Counted from the stretch's first letter, positions 1 to 9,100 are shown. The stretch: 30,788 bases of DNA from CAZGMJ01 sp964526785 (GCA_964526785.1 CAZGMJ010000063.1:1-30788), one strand, 5' to 3'. Program-made: numbers and translations. Notes: a model not told the origin generated them from the sequence alone.

Positions 1-250
1 ATTCGCGCTGCGTGGGCAAGGGCGTGTTCGGGTGGCAGATGTCTCGGCTGCACTTGGTTCCGCTCGACATGACAGCGGAGTGGATGTGGGGGCGGGATGT
101 ATGGTTTTCCGTCGGTATCTACCGCAAGCAGACTTCCGCTCTACGGCGGATGTTGCGGTCCTGCGTCGGGTTCAGGGTAGACTGGGAGTGCGTGCGTCTT
201 GCGTTTCTTGGTCGGATCGGGTGTCTGCGTTGCGGCCCGTTTCTGTGTGG
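1..250. other. Left edge, no supported gene
   Basis: This is the region downstream of the minus-strand glycosidase-like gene. Open frames exist on the plus strand but continue as antisense of that gene and have no ribosome binding site or recognisable domain. A minus-strand frame beginning at ATG 70 is open to the edge, but covers only 23 codons and has no Shine-Dalgarno. I see no terminator hairpin with a T-tract for the gene ending at 251. Confidence 0.5.
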
Positions 251-2497
251 CTATCGTTGTGGAGTGGTTGCTGTATCGGATGGTATGGTTTCGGCATACG
301 GGCGACCGACGCTATGGACTGCTTCGGTGAGGGCGCGGATCAGTTTTCTGTCTGTCCGGGGGCCGTATGATAGTGCCCAGTAGAGTTGTTTGTCGTGGTT
401 GTCTATCAGTGTGATATTGAGATCGGTTTGCCAGTAGGGTTCGGTTATGGTCTGGGGTACCATCGCCTGGTTTACGGTGCCTGATTTCTGGAGATGGATT
501 CTGAGGAGTACGCCTCTATAGTTGGGTCCCTCTCGCTGACGGGCTTGTTCGGAGTGTTGTCCTATCTTGGAGTGTCCATGGACCATGAACTTGCGTGTCT
601 TGTATTTGACGAGCAGGGTATTCGAATGTGCGGAGTATTCAAAGGACAGCATGAGATTCGGATCCAGTTGGGAGACTGCTGATTCGATTCGCCTTTTGAC
701 CCGTGATACTGTGGGATCTCGATCCGTTGCGGGTTCGTGGTCGGCAGGGGTGCAGTCATCGATGGCGAGTGCCCAGTCGGAGGTCGCGTTCAGGTGGATA
801 TGGTGGATTCCGGCGGCGAGGGTGCCTTTGTCAATTTCGCGCCAGGGAGCGTTAGCGTTGACGGCTATCAGCCGGCCGCGGCAGGGCATGTCCGTCAGGT
901 CGATGGTGGCGGCATTGGCATCCTGCAGGAAGAAGATGAAGTGTCTTTTGTCGGCGGAGGCGAGGCAATAGCCCGTCGGGCCGCTTACGCGGTTGTCGGC
1001 GGGGGACATATCGAGCCTCAGTCTGCCCGATTGCCAGAATCGGCGATGCGTGCGGAAGGCCTGTTTGAGGGATTCGGGGTAGTAGCCGCAGGGGCCGTCG
1101 GGGCGGAAGGGGCCGTAGGCGTTGAAGCGCGTGGAAAAGTGGCCGAAGAAGCCGCCCATGCCGCCCGCCATCGCCTGCCACCAGATGAGTCGGCGGCTGT
1201 TGGTTTCGTCGAGCCTGGCGGGGTCGGGGACTCGCGTGGGCCAGCATTTCCAGCGATTGTAGGTGTGGCGTTCCTCGTAGATGGAGGGTTTGGTCGTGTC
1301 GGCGGCCATGTGGCGTCTGATTTCGTCGTAGTCGGCGGGGCCTTTGTCGGTGGTTTGCAGGTCGTACGGATTGCCGCCGAAGCCGGCGTAGGAGTCGGCG
1401 CCGAAGCTGTCGTTCTTCCAGCCGCGGGATGTGAGGATGTGCGGCCAGCCCATCGTTTCGTTCATGCGGTCGGCCCACCAGGCGCTGTCGGCCTCGGCGC
1501 CGGGCATTTCGATGGTGTCGAAGCCGAAGTTCATGGTCCAGCCGGGCAGGGGGCCGAGGCGGGCGGCGATGTAGCGAATGAGGCGGCGGTGCACTTTGCC
1601 TCGAAAGCCGCCGGCCAGGTGGTTGGGCGTTTGCTTTCGGCCGTTGTCGCCCCAGGCCCAAATGTGGGTGCGGCCGCCTCGCTGGTGGGCGTATCGGATG
1701 GCGCGTTCGAGGGTGTCGAACAGGGCCGGGTCGGGGTCTTGCAGGTCGGGGTCGGAACGGCCTGCGAAATCGTCGATGCTCAGGGCGCCCATTCGGAACC
1801 AACTGTAGAAGACGGCGAAGAAGTAGATGTCGAATCCGTTCTCTCGCGTATTGTTCCAGTAGTCGGCGATCAGGGGGATTCTGTCGGGGGCTGCGAGGAT
1901 GCGGGATTTGTGGTCGTGCTGTTGTTCGAAGTCCTGCTGGTTCATAAAGACCTGATAGACATACCCGCTGAGGTGGTCGGCGTCCCGCTCCATGACGGCG
2001 TATTTGTTGCCTGCGCCGGTCAGAAAGCCCTTGATGTTCGGGTCGGTCCGCGGCGTGACGGTGATGGTGCCGCTGTGGCCGTGGAGGTCCGGATCGTCGC
2101 TGACGGTTGTGAAGTTCCAGCGGCCGGCACGCGTGCCGGTGAAACGGAATTGCCAGCGGTTATCGCCGGCGTAGAACATTTCGGTGGTATGCTGCTTATC
2201 CGTGGGCGAATGCCGGAAGGTAACTGTGGCGATTACGTCGAACGGGTCGGCGGACCAGGACGGGTTTTCGATGGTCCAGTGGCGAGACTGCCACATCGGG
2301 GCGGTGCTGTGCGGGAATCGGCGGGCACGTGCGGCGGTTGGGGCGAGCAGGCAGAGGAGCAGGCAGGCGCCGAGGGACAGGCCGCGGACAGGTGTCGTGA
2401 GCGGGCGTTTGTCTGTGCGAAGCCGAAAGCGACACGCGGGCGGCATATCCACCGCGGTGCATCGAACGGATCGAGTGTGCGTGTTCGGAGATTTCAT
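251..2497 (-). CDS. Exported DUF5060 / TIM-barrel glycosidase-like protein with an extra C-terminal domain
   Basis: This 748-residue protein is predicted to be exported; a hydrophobic segment at about 40-57 (GLSLGACLLLCLLAPTAARA) follows a long basic N-region, so the true start may be the Met at residue 18. Residues about 67-150 look like DUF5060, a beta-sandwich found ahead of glycosidase barrels (WQSRHWTIENPS, then GTRAGRWNFTTVSDD). Residues about 160-495 resemble the DUF4038/apiosidase-like TIM barrel, with acidic candidates in HIWAWGDNG, FGFDTIEMPG and IYEERH. Residues about 505-590 resemble the beta domain that usually follows (GYCLASADKRHFIFFLQD). The last roughly 150 residues (KYKTRKFMVHG, NQAMVPQT, YWALSYGPRTD) belong to no domain I can name. 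It sits 28 bases after the lipoprotein stop and probably shares its promoter. The substrate is not identifiable. The fold assignment is fairly secure; activity is inferred. Confidence 0.85.
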   Translation of the reverse strand: MKSPNTHTRSVRCTAVDMPPACRFRLRTDKRPLTTPVRGLSLGACLLLCLLAPTAARARRFPHSTAPMWQSRHWTIENPSWSADPFDVIATVTFRHSPTDKQHTTEMFYAGDNRWQFRFTGTRAGRWNFTTVSDDPDLHGHSGTITVTPRTDPNIKGFLTGAGNKYAVMERDADHLSGYVYQVFMNQQDFEQQHDHKSRILAAPDRIPLIADYWNNTRENGFDIYFFAVFYSWFRMGALSIDDFAGRSDPDLQDPDPALFDTLERAIRYAHQRGGRTHIWAWGDNGRKQTPNHLAGGFRGKVHRRLIRYIAARLGPLPGWTMNFGFDTIEMPGAEADSAWWADRMNETMGWPHILTSRGWKNDSFGADSYAGFGGNPYDLQTTDKGPADYDEIRRHMAADTTKPSIYEERHTYNRWKCWPTRVPDPARLDETNSRRLIWWQAMAGGMGGFFGHFSTRFNAYGPFRPDGPCGYYPESLKQAFRTHRRFWQSGRLRLDMSPADNRVSGPTGYCLASADKRHFIFFLQDANAATIDLTDMPCRGRLIAVNANAPWREIDKGTLAAGIHHIHLNATSDWALAIDDCTPADHEPATDRDPTVSRVKRRIESAVSQLDPNLMLSFEYSAHSNTLLVKYKTRKFMVHGHSKIGQHSEQARQREGPNYRGVLLRIHLQKSGTVNQAMVPQTITEPYWQTDLNITLIDNHDKQLYWALSYGPRTDRKLIRALTEAVHSVGRPYAETIPSDTATTPQR

Positions 2498-2525
2498 TTC
2501 GGCGGCGAGCGGAAGGATGTCGGTG

Positions 2526-3047
2526 TCACTTGGTTTCCAGAATAGTCTGGACGGGAGGATTGTTGTTTTTGAAATCGGCGATCCACTGTTCTGCAGCTTC
2601 GGCGTCGGGCAGCAGGTCCATGGTGTGGATGCGCCAGCGGCCGGTTTGCTTTTCGAGTAGGTGTCCGAACTGCATCGGCGGGCCGGATGAGGCGAGCGGG
2701 CCGGTCAGCACGGCGGCGTTGCGGTCGGCGACGTAGGCGTGGGTTATCGACGCATTGTCGAAATCGAGGACGGCGCTGACCCTCTGGAGGGCGTCGGTAC
2801 GGATCTTACCGGGGACGGCCATTTCGACGGCGCGGTCGTATTTGGAGTCGGCGATTGCCTGGAGGAACTTTCGGACGGTGGCAACGGCCGGGTGGTGCTG
2901 GTCGCCGGTGGTTGTTTTGGCGGTGCCGGGGGACTGCGAAGGGGCGGGGCTTTTGGCGGTGTCATTTTCGGTTCTGGAGCATCCGATCAGGGACAGCAGG
3001 AGCGTGCAGATGAGCAATGCGGCGAGGGTATGTCGTGCGTTTGTCAT
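2526..3047 (-). CDS. Small lipoprotein of unknown function
   Basis: This 173-residue protein has a clear lipoprotein signal, MTNARHTLAALLICTLLLSLIGCSRT, with the lipobox cysteine at residue 23. A Ser/Pro/Thr-rich linker leads to a soluble domain (VRKFLQAIADSKYDRAVEMA through GRWRIHTMDLLPDAEAAEQW) that resembles small NTF2/DUF4878-like lipoprotein domains; that likeness is an inference. I chose ATG 3047 over the upstream in-frame start at 3125 because GAGG lies about 6 bases before it and because the upstream start would fall inside the predicted -35 element. It is the first gene of a probable two-gene operon with the DUF5060 protein, which suggests a cell-envelope role. No specific function can be assigned. 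Confidence 0.8.
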   Translation of the reverse strand: MTNARHTLAALLICTLLLSLIGCSRTENDTAKSPAPSQSPGTAKTTTGDQHHPAVATVRKFLQAIADSKYDRAVEMAVPGKIRTDALQRVSAVLDFDNASITHAYVADRNAAVLTGPLASSGPPMQFGHLLEKQTGRWRIHTMDLLPDAEAAEQWIADFKNNNPPVQTILETK

Positions 3048-3095
3048 AATAGCCTCGTTGGATGAATGGACGATGCATTTTCGATACGTGCGGGC

Positions 3096-3125
3096 AGTAT
3101 ACAATATGGTGCGCGCGTGTTTCAA
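3096..3125 (-). promoter_or_regulatory. Sigma70-type promoter for the 3047-251 operon
   Basis: On the minus strand TTGAAA (3125-3120) and TATACT (3101-3096) are separated by 18 bases, each matching 5 of 6 consensus positions. Transcription would start near 3089, giving a leader of about 42 bases to the ATG at 3047. Confidence 0.6.
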
Positions 3126-3211
3126 ACGGTATCTTGCGGAGGCGGATCGAGATGTGGGCAGATTTCGACGCGGTTTTTCGACTTGCGTTGGCGGCGGATG
3201 GGGGTAAGCTG

Positions 3212-3235
3212 CATGCGCATTGTCATGCGCATTGT
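3212..3235 (+). repeat. 12-bp tandem direct repeat
   Basis: CATGCGCATTGT occurs twice in immediate succession, followed by a partial ATTGT. It lies about 30 bases before the ATG of the small membrane protein gene. It could be a repeat-slippage product or a paired binding site; nothing in the sequence decides. Confidence 0.7.
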
Positions 3236-3267
3236 ATTGTGTCGGCGGTTTGGCAGGTGAGGTTCGA

Positions 3268-3495
3268 ATGAGGCTGATTGTGGGGATGATTGCGGCGCCG
3301 TTATTTGTGGCGGCGATTGTTGCGCACTTTGTTGTGCGGCGGCGGCTGCGCGGCGGATTCGAGGACCTGGATGAATATTACTATGAGTTCGAGGAGCAGC
3401 ATCCGGGGTACGCTCGGTATTTGAAGTGGTCGCGGATTACGTTTGGCGCTGCGGTTGTGGCGGCATTGGCGTTGTTTGTGGCTCTGGCGATCTGA
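3268..3495 (+). CDS. Small two-pass membrane protein
   Basis: This 75-residue protein has two hydrophobic helices, at about 1-20 (MRLIVGMIAAPLFVAAIVAH) and about 57-75 (ITFGAAVVAALALFVALAI), joined by a charged loop (RRRLRGGFEDLDEYYYEFEEQ). The acidic, tyrosine-rich loop is the main distinctive trait. The start at 3268 is preceded by AGGTGAGG at a good spacing. It is not a family I recognise. The neighbouring genes give little hint, and no downstream partner is coupled to it. Membrane localisation is confident; function is unknown. Confidence 0.65.
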   Translation: MRLIVGMIAAPLFVAAIVAHFVVRRRLRGGFEDLDEYYYEFEEQHPGYARYLKWSRITFGAAVVAALALFVALAI

Positions 3496-3838
3496 TGTGC
3501 GGGGAGGCACGCGGCCGACAGGAAGAGCGGGTTTTTCGATGACGACGGCGGCGGGGGCGGAGTTTTTTCTGTGCGGGTACGAGCGGGAGAATGAAGACTA
3601 TCGCTGGGCGTGTGGGGGTGATCCGATTGGTATTATAGGACGTTTGTGATTGGAGTTGGCGGGTGCGGGGGAGAGGTGTTTGTGTCGTTTTTGGGACTGC
3701 TATGGACGTTATTCTTGTTGTGAACGAGGGCGGCGGCTGCGTTTGACAGCGTGGTCTGCAGGGTGTGATTGGAGGTGGGAGACGGCGATCGAGAGCGGCG
3801 AGATGGGGGATATCAGTACTGTTACGGGGCATTGTCCG
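3496..3838. other. Intergenic stretch without a supported gene
   Basis: Open frames here lack Shine-Dalgarno sites and have implausible composition (Trp/Cys/Arg-rich on plus, Pro/Arg/Ser-rich on minus). A 36-codon frame from ATG 3540 is possible but weak. No tRNA-like T-arm was found. It may contain decayed coding sequence. Confidence 0.45.
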
Positions 3839-3867
3839 TTGACATGGGGCAGGAGGGTCGATACAAT
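3839..3867 (+). promoter_or_regulatory. Near-consensus sigma70 promoter
   Basis: TTGACA (3839-3844, perfect) is followed after exactly 17 bases by TACAAT (3862-3867, 5 of 6). A second TATAAT lies directly downstream. This is the best consensus match I noticed in the window, yet no convincing coding region begins soon after it. Confidence 0.65.
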
Positions 3868-3873
3868 TATAAT

Positions 3874-4207
3874 GTCTATCACGGAAGGGTGGTGATTGTT
3901 GTTGGTTTTTGCGGCCGACTGGCTCACGGTAGTGCTGCGCGTGGCGAGGCGGGTCGCGATTCGAACGGAGTATGGACCGGCGTTTTTCAGGGATGAAATG
4001 GCAATGCCACGGAAGGCTACGGCAGGACGGGAACACATCGGAATCGGGCTTTTGGGCTCCATCTCAAGGACGATTTGTGACGGGTGCTTTATGCGCGGCG
4101 GGTATGCGCGGGCATGTGACGGCCCGGTGTGCGCCAGGCGGCGCGTAGAATTTATGTCCTTGCGTCGGGGCCGTACCCGATAATAACCGAATAGTTCGGT
4201 GTTTTTT
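3874..4207 (+). ncRNA. Candidate non-coding RNA or long attenuated leader
   Basis: A strong predicted promoter (3839-3867) and an intrinsic terminator (4186-4207) bracket about 330 bases with no credible open frame. Predicted hairpins inside include ATCAC/GTGAT (3878-3882 with 3892-3896), GCGCC/GGCGC (4131-4135 with 4140-4144) and TCGGG/CCCGA (4165-4169 with 4176-4180). I looked for RNase P, tmRNA, SRP and 6S hallmarks and found none. The RNA could be independent, or it could be the leader of the DUF4056 lipoprotein gene that starts at 4317, with the terminator acting as an attenuator. Existence is inferred from signals only. Confidence 0.4.
4186..4207 (+). terminator. Intrinsic terminator
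   Basis: ACCGAA (4186-4191), loop TAG, TTCGGT (4195-4200) form a perfect 6-bp stem followed by G and six T residues (4202-4207). It lies about 110 bases before the DUF4056 gene and about 690 bases after the preceding gene, so it most likely ends the RNA starting near 3874. Confidence 0.6.
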
Positions 4208-4316
4208 GGATTTGGAGTGTATGCAGCCATGGTGTGGCAATGAGTTTTGCAGGATGGGCGGCTTTCGGGTCCGGGATCGACTCGGCGGGTCGCTCGCTAT
4301 CCGGAGACATTTACTA

Positions 4317-5579
4317 ATGAATGTGAAAGTGTTTTTATTGCTGGTTCTGCTGGCGATGTTTCTTGTGGTCGGCTGCGGGTGCGGCAGCGTGGCCAGCGGC
4401 GGCCCGCGTGTGCGATTTGCGTCGTATCCGACGGCGACGGCGGGGACGAACTTCGTGGGGCCGGAACTTGGCGAGCACGGGTATCACGGCAGCGGTTCGG
4501 AGCGGAACGGGATTGCGTACACGTGTGCGGGCGGGCACATCGACATATCGCATTTGCGCAAGGCGGCGGACTGGACGCTGTTTCTGGCTGAGAAGGCGAA
4601 GAAGAGCATGCAGGCGGGGGAGAAGGAGTTCTCCTTCAAGCTGTACGAGCCTTCGCGGTATCACGTGAAGCTGGAATATCCGGCGGACTGGAACGATCTT
4701 TCGGAGCTGCAGCGCGAACCGGTGGTGCATGAGATGTCTGTGCGGCTGGGGCAGTACTTTTCGTTTACGGCCACGACGTGGCACGAGATTCTATCGTACT
4801 TCGGCTATCGTTCGACGAAGATATTCCCGGAGCATGCTTCGGCCTTCTCGTGGGAGGATTCGTACTCGAATCTGCTCGGTACGCACCTGGCGGCGCAGGT
4901 GCTGCTGGGGATGGAGGATTTCTCCATTGCGGACACGAACGAATACGATCTGGCGATGACGGTGGCGCTGGATGTCGAAATGGAGAAGCTGGGGGTGCAG
5001 AGTGCGGGGATTGCGCGGGATGCGGCGGCGAGCGTGCGTGGCGAGTGGTTTTCGGGCGATCTGATTTTTGTGAACATGAAGAAGCGGCACTTCGACGTGG
5101 GTGTTGACGACGGGATGGTGTCGCCTTTGATCACGGCTCCGGGCATTGCGAACTGCGGGCCGGCGGCGCCGCACTCGTATCCGGCTCCGGAACTGGATTT
5201 TGCGTCGCGGCTGTATGGTTTCGGGCTTGTGTTCGAGATGGACGTACGCGAGCAGGTGGGCAAGGAGATTCTGCGGGTGGCGTATCCGGATACGGAGGAT
5301 CCGCCGGACGTGCTGGAGCCGAGCGTGCATTTCGCGCGGATTATGCGTTATGTGGAGCGCGATGCGATAGCCCGCGGGCGAACGATACCGGACGAAGCGG
5401 ACGTGCAGATGGCGGCGCACGGGGCCAACGGCGATTCGCGGCGGCCGGGCGAGGGGCATGATGTCTGGGAGACGGCGGCGATCGACGACGGCGATGGAGC
5501 GGACGTGGATTTTCAGGATCTGGTGCCGATGAGCCGGCGGTGGTTGGACGGGGAACCCGATAGCGAGAATCTGTGGTAG
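4317..5579 (+). CDS. DUF4056-family lipoprotein
   Basis: This 420-residue protein starts with a lipoprotein signal, MNVKVFLLLVLLAMFLVVGCGCGS. I chose ATG 4317 because this signal begins there; GGAG lies about 10 bases upstream. The body matches my memory of the DUF4056 family: VHEMSVRLGQYFSFTATTWHEILSYFGYRST, with His156-Glu157 in the conserved WHE segment, followed by SAFSWEDSYSNLLGTHLA. The His-Glu pair and several conserved acidic residues could suggest a metal or hydrolase site, but no activity is established to my knowledge. The C-terminal 60 residues are acidic and low in structure. It is an orphan gene in a region of envelope proteins. Family call fairly confident; function unknown. 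Confidence 0.75.
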   Translation: MNVKVFLLLVLLAMFLVVGCGCGSVASGGPRVRFASYPTATAGTNFVGPELGEHGYHGSGSERNGIAYTCAGGHIDISHLRKAADWTLFLAEKAKKSMQAGEKEFSFKLYEPSRYHVKLEYPADWNDLSELQREPVVHEMSVRLGQYFSFTATTWHEILSYFGYRSTKIFPEHASAFSWEDSYSNLLGTHLAAQVLLGMEDFSIADTNEYDLAMTVALDVEMEKLGVQSAGIARDAAASVRGEWFSGDLIFVNMKKRHFDVGVDDGMVSPLITAPGIANCGPAAPHSYPAPELDFASRLYGFGLVFEMDVREQVGKEILRVAYPDTEDPPDVLEPSVHFARIMRYVERDAIARGRTIPDEADVQMAAHGANGDSRRPGEGHDVWETAAIDDGDGADVDFQDLVPMSRRWLDGEPDSENLW

Positions 5580-5798
5580 GCCGCGAGGGGTACTGCTTTT
5601 GGTATAGCCCTGTGGTGCAGCGAGAAAAATGCTTGTCTGTTCGGGGGATTTGCGGGCAATCGTAAGTTTTTTGCGGGATTGGTTTTGGAGGGTGCGGGCG
5701 CCTATTCGGAGGCGGGCATGCTAAGGCGTTACGCATTCGGGACTTAAGCGAGGGTGCGATCTGTCCGAAAAATGAAGAGGTCCGGGTGCGTTTTTCCC

Positions 5799-5828
5799 TT
5801 GAAACCGAGGCGGCTTATTTGGTATGCT
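5799..5828 (+). promoter_or_regulatory. Probable promoter of the LamG protein leader
   Basis: TTGAAA (5799-5804, 5 of 6) and TATGCT (5823-5828, 4 of 6) are 18 bases apart. Start of transcription would be near 5835, giving a leader of about 345 bases before the ATG at 6181. The preceding stretch 5580-5798 holds nothing I recognise. Confidence 0.45.
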
Positions 5829-5834
5829 TAGGCG

Positions 5835-6180
5835 TGGTAAAATGTGTTTTTATAGGTCTATCGCCTGCGCGGGCGTGTGTACCTCGCAGGGGAGGTGATG
5901 GTGTGTGGCATTTCGATTATGTGTGGTATGCCCAGGACGTGGAGTGGGTAGGACGGAGTCCGTTTGATTCCGGTCGATGAAGACCGGGGTCAAGCGGGCT
6001 TTTTCTTTGGGCTCGGGCGCCGCTGACGGCGCGAAAGACACGGGAAGGAGGTAGGTAGAGCACAGTAGTATTGGCCCAGCATTTCGACCGACACATGCGG
6101 CGGTTCGGCGTGCTGTGGCAGGTACCCGATGCAAATCACAAGAATGATTCATTAGTAACCGTTTTGAAGGAGGTATCTTT
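5835..6180 (+). promoter_or_regulatory. Long structured 5' leader, candidate riboswitch or attenuator
   Basis: The leader of the LamG protein gene contains a series of predicted hairpins: CCTGCG/CGCAGG (5864-5869 with 5885-5890), competing ATCGCCT/AGGTGAT (5860-5866 with 5893-5899), GGCAT/ATGCC (5907-5911 with 5928-5932), a terminator-type hairpin (5957-6000) and GCGCCG/CGGCGC (6017-6022 with 6027-6032). Mutually exclusive pairings are what a switching RNA would need. I could not match it to a known riboswitch class. It ends in a strong Shine-Dalgarno, AAGGAGGT at 6167-6174, six bases before the ATG. Alternatively 5835-6008 is an independent small RNA. Confidence 0.45.
5957..6008 (+). terminator. 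Strong intrinsic terminator hairpin inside the leader
   Basis: Positions 5957-5975 pair with 5982-6000 over 19 continuous base pairs including G-U pairs, with a six-base loop (GATGAA). A T-rich tract follows directly (TTTTTCTTT, 6000-6008). The nearest upstream stop is at 5579, so this terminator acts on a transcript that begins between, most plausibly near 5835. Confidence 0.7.
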
Positions 6181-9100
6181 ATGTGTAGAAAACTGGTCTT
6201 TATGGTATTGCTGGTTGGGCTGTTCGGTGCGGTGGCACAGGGGCAGTTCATCAGCGCCGTCGAGCGGCTGAATCCCGACGGCAACAGCGGTGATACGCCG
6301 GTGGTGCTATCGGATGTCACGCTTGCGGAAGATGTGGTGTTGTTCGTCGACCGGACGCATCAGTACAACGAAATTCCGGAATCGCTTCTGGGCGCGCAGT
6401 TCGTTATGACGGCGAACGACGACAAGGACAATCCGAATCACGTTCTGAACGTGACGATCGCGCAGAGCTGCACGCTGTATCTGGTGATCGACAACCGTGT
6501 CAGTAGCGGGACGGGCGGTCTGGGTGTTGATCCGACGCTGCCGGCTCAGATGAGCTGGGTGACCGACCTGGGCTTCACCGACACCTTTATGGATATCGGG
6601 ATCGATGAAGGCGGCGACGGAGATATCGATCAGTATTCGTCGATCTTCGAGGGTTCTTTCGAAGGCGGGCAGGTCGTAGCACTTGGTGCACAAGACGATG
6701 GGGGCTCGCGCAACATGTACGGCGTGCTGGCCCTTGGTCCCAAACTGGCGGCCTACGGACCGACTCCGGCCGACGGGGCTGAGATCACCAAGAAGAGCAC
6801 GAACCTGACATGGGAAGCCGGCGATACGGCCGTTTCGCACGACGTGTATTTCAGCACGAGCGAGCAGGCCGTAGCATCGGGCGATCCGAGTGCGTTCGTA
6901 GGGAACCAGGCGACGACGTTTGTGATTGCAGGTGTGGACGTCGAAGGGGCCGTGGCTCGAGGCGGTCTTGAGGCGGGTCAGACGTATTACTGGCGCATCG
7001 ACGAGATCGAGGCGGACGGCACGACGCACGAAGGTCCTGTATGGAGCTTCGCGCTTCCGTTCCTGATTGCGACGCAGCCGAGTCCGGCCGACGGGGCACA
7101 ATTCATCTCGCCGGATACGGAAACGCTGAGCTGGGAGACCGGCTTCGGTGCGGCTTTCTCATACGTGTATTTCGGGACGGATTTTGACACGGTCAGCAAT
7201 GACAACGTGCCGAACATGAGCCAGATCGGTTTCGACGGCGAGTTGGATCTTGGAGATGCCGGCATCGAACTGGAAAAGGACACGACGTATTACTGGCGTG
7301 TCGATGAAACGGACGGAACGACTACCTACAAGGGCGACGTATGGAGCTTCACGACCGCTCCGCCCATCGAGATCGAGGATCCGAACCTGCTGGTGTGGTA
7401 CAAGTTCGACGAGATTTTCGGCAGCGTAGCGCCGGATATGTCGGGTTACGATCACCATGCGACCGTCAACGGCGCCACATTCGAAGTGGCCGGACAGGTC
7501 GGCGGCGCCCTGGATTTCGACGGGTCAGGCGACCATGTATTCTATCCGGACGGCAGCTTCCTCAACGGGCTGGGCGCGATTACCGTGTCGGTCTGGGTCA
7601 AGTCGGACGTGATTAATACCGACAAGGGGTTCTATATTTCGCAGGATCCATCGGGCGGCGACAACAACGGCATGCGCTATGACAGTGCGGGCGCGACGGC
7701 CGGCGGCGACGATGTGCTGAAGTTGTCGGTTGTCTCGACCGAGGGCAATCAGCAACTCGAAAGTGCGCAGTTCCTGCAGAGGACCGAATGGCAGCACTAT
7801 GCCATGGTCTGGCAGAGCGGCGAGCAACTCAAGTTGTACGTCAACGGTTTCCTGGATACTCCGACATCAAACGATGACGCTACGACGGGAACCACGACGA
7901 GCTTTAACAACATCTATGTCGGCAAAGGCGGCAAGGACAGCGGCAACAACGGCTGGGACGGCCTGATCGACGATTTCCGCATCTACGACAAGGCGCTGAG
8001 CGCCGAAGAGATTCAGTTGGTGATGCGGGGCGAGCCCGATCTGGCGTGGAACCCGGCACCCAGCAATGGGGATCTGGCCCAGATCGCCGAGGCGCAGATG
8101 CTGAGCTGGAGTCCCGGCGACTTTGCGGTGCAGCACGATGTATATTTCGGAATGGATCGCGACGCGGTGCGCAACGCCGATACCGGTTCGGCCGAGTACA
8201 AGGGCCGTCAGGCCAACACGACGTACTCGATTGCGAGCATGGTCGAGCTAGGCGGCGGGCCGTATTTCTGGCGAATCGATGAAATCAACAATGATTCGAC
8301 GATCAGCGAGGGCCGCGTCTGGACGTTCTCGATTGCGGATTATATCGTGATCGACGACATGGAGAGCTACAACAACTTCTCGCCCGATACGATCTGGGAA
8401 GCCTGGGTCGACGGTTTCGGCAATCCGAGCAACGGCTCGCAGGTCGGTTACGATCTGGGCCCGACGGTTGACGAAGGCGAGTTCTATGTCGAGTTGAGCA
8501 CCGTGCACAGCGGTTCTCAGTCCATGCCGTATTTCTACAATAACAGCGGACAGGCCTCCGAGGCTACGATGACGCTGATGGGCGACAAGCGCGACTGGAC
8601 ACAGTACAATGTCAAAGCGCTGAGCCTGTGGTATCAGGGCTTCGCCGGTTCGCTCGGCGGTTTCGCCCAGGGCTCGCCCGGCGTATATACGATGCAGGCC
8701 AGCGGCGCGGACATCTGGGGCCAGGCGGATCAATTCCACTATGCGTGGAAGACGCTGAGCGGTTCCGGAACGATCCAGGCCAGGGTCAGCGAGATCGTCA
8801 GCACGACGCCCGGCGCGACGCTCAATATCTGGGCCAAAGGGGGCGTGATGATGCGCGAGACGCTGGAACCGAATTCGGTCAATGCATTCTCGCATATCGC
8901 GCCGAACGGCGACCGCGTACGGCTGCAATTCCGTCCCGAGACGGCGATGGACAGCCAGTCCGGCGGCAACCAGCCTCAGGGGATTTCGTATCCGCACTGG
9001 GTGAAGCTGGAGCGCGATTTCAATAATAACTTCATCGCATCGCACGCCAACGACGTCGGCGGTTTCCCGGACAAGTGGACGGAACTGAACCGGGCGCCGA

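Noticed and set aside
737..2545. A 602-codon plus-strand open frame
   Set aside because: It is antisense to the DUF5060 gene, with a Gly/Val/Ala-rich composition typical of shadow frames in GC-rich DNA and no recognisable domain.
3945..3980. tRNA-like T-arm around GATTCGAAC
   Set aside because: The flanking five-base arms do not pair on either strand and no acceptor or anticodon stem is present.
6000..6070. Possible GEMM (cyclic-di-GMP) riboswitch, suggested by GCGAAAGACACGGG and GGTAGGTAG
   Set aside because: The required GGGCAAACC and GGGACGCAAAGCC core elements are missing and the helices do not fit the class.
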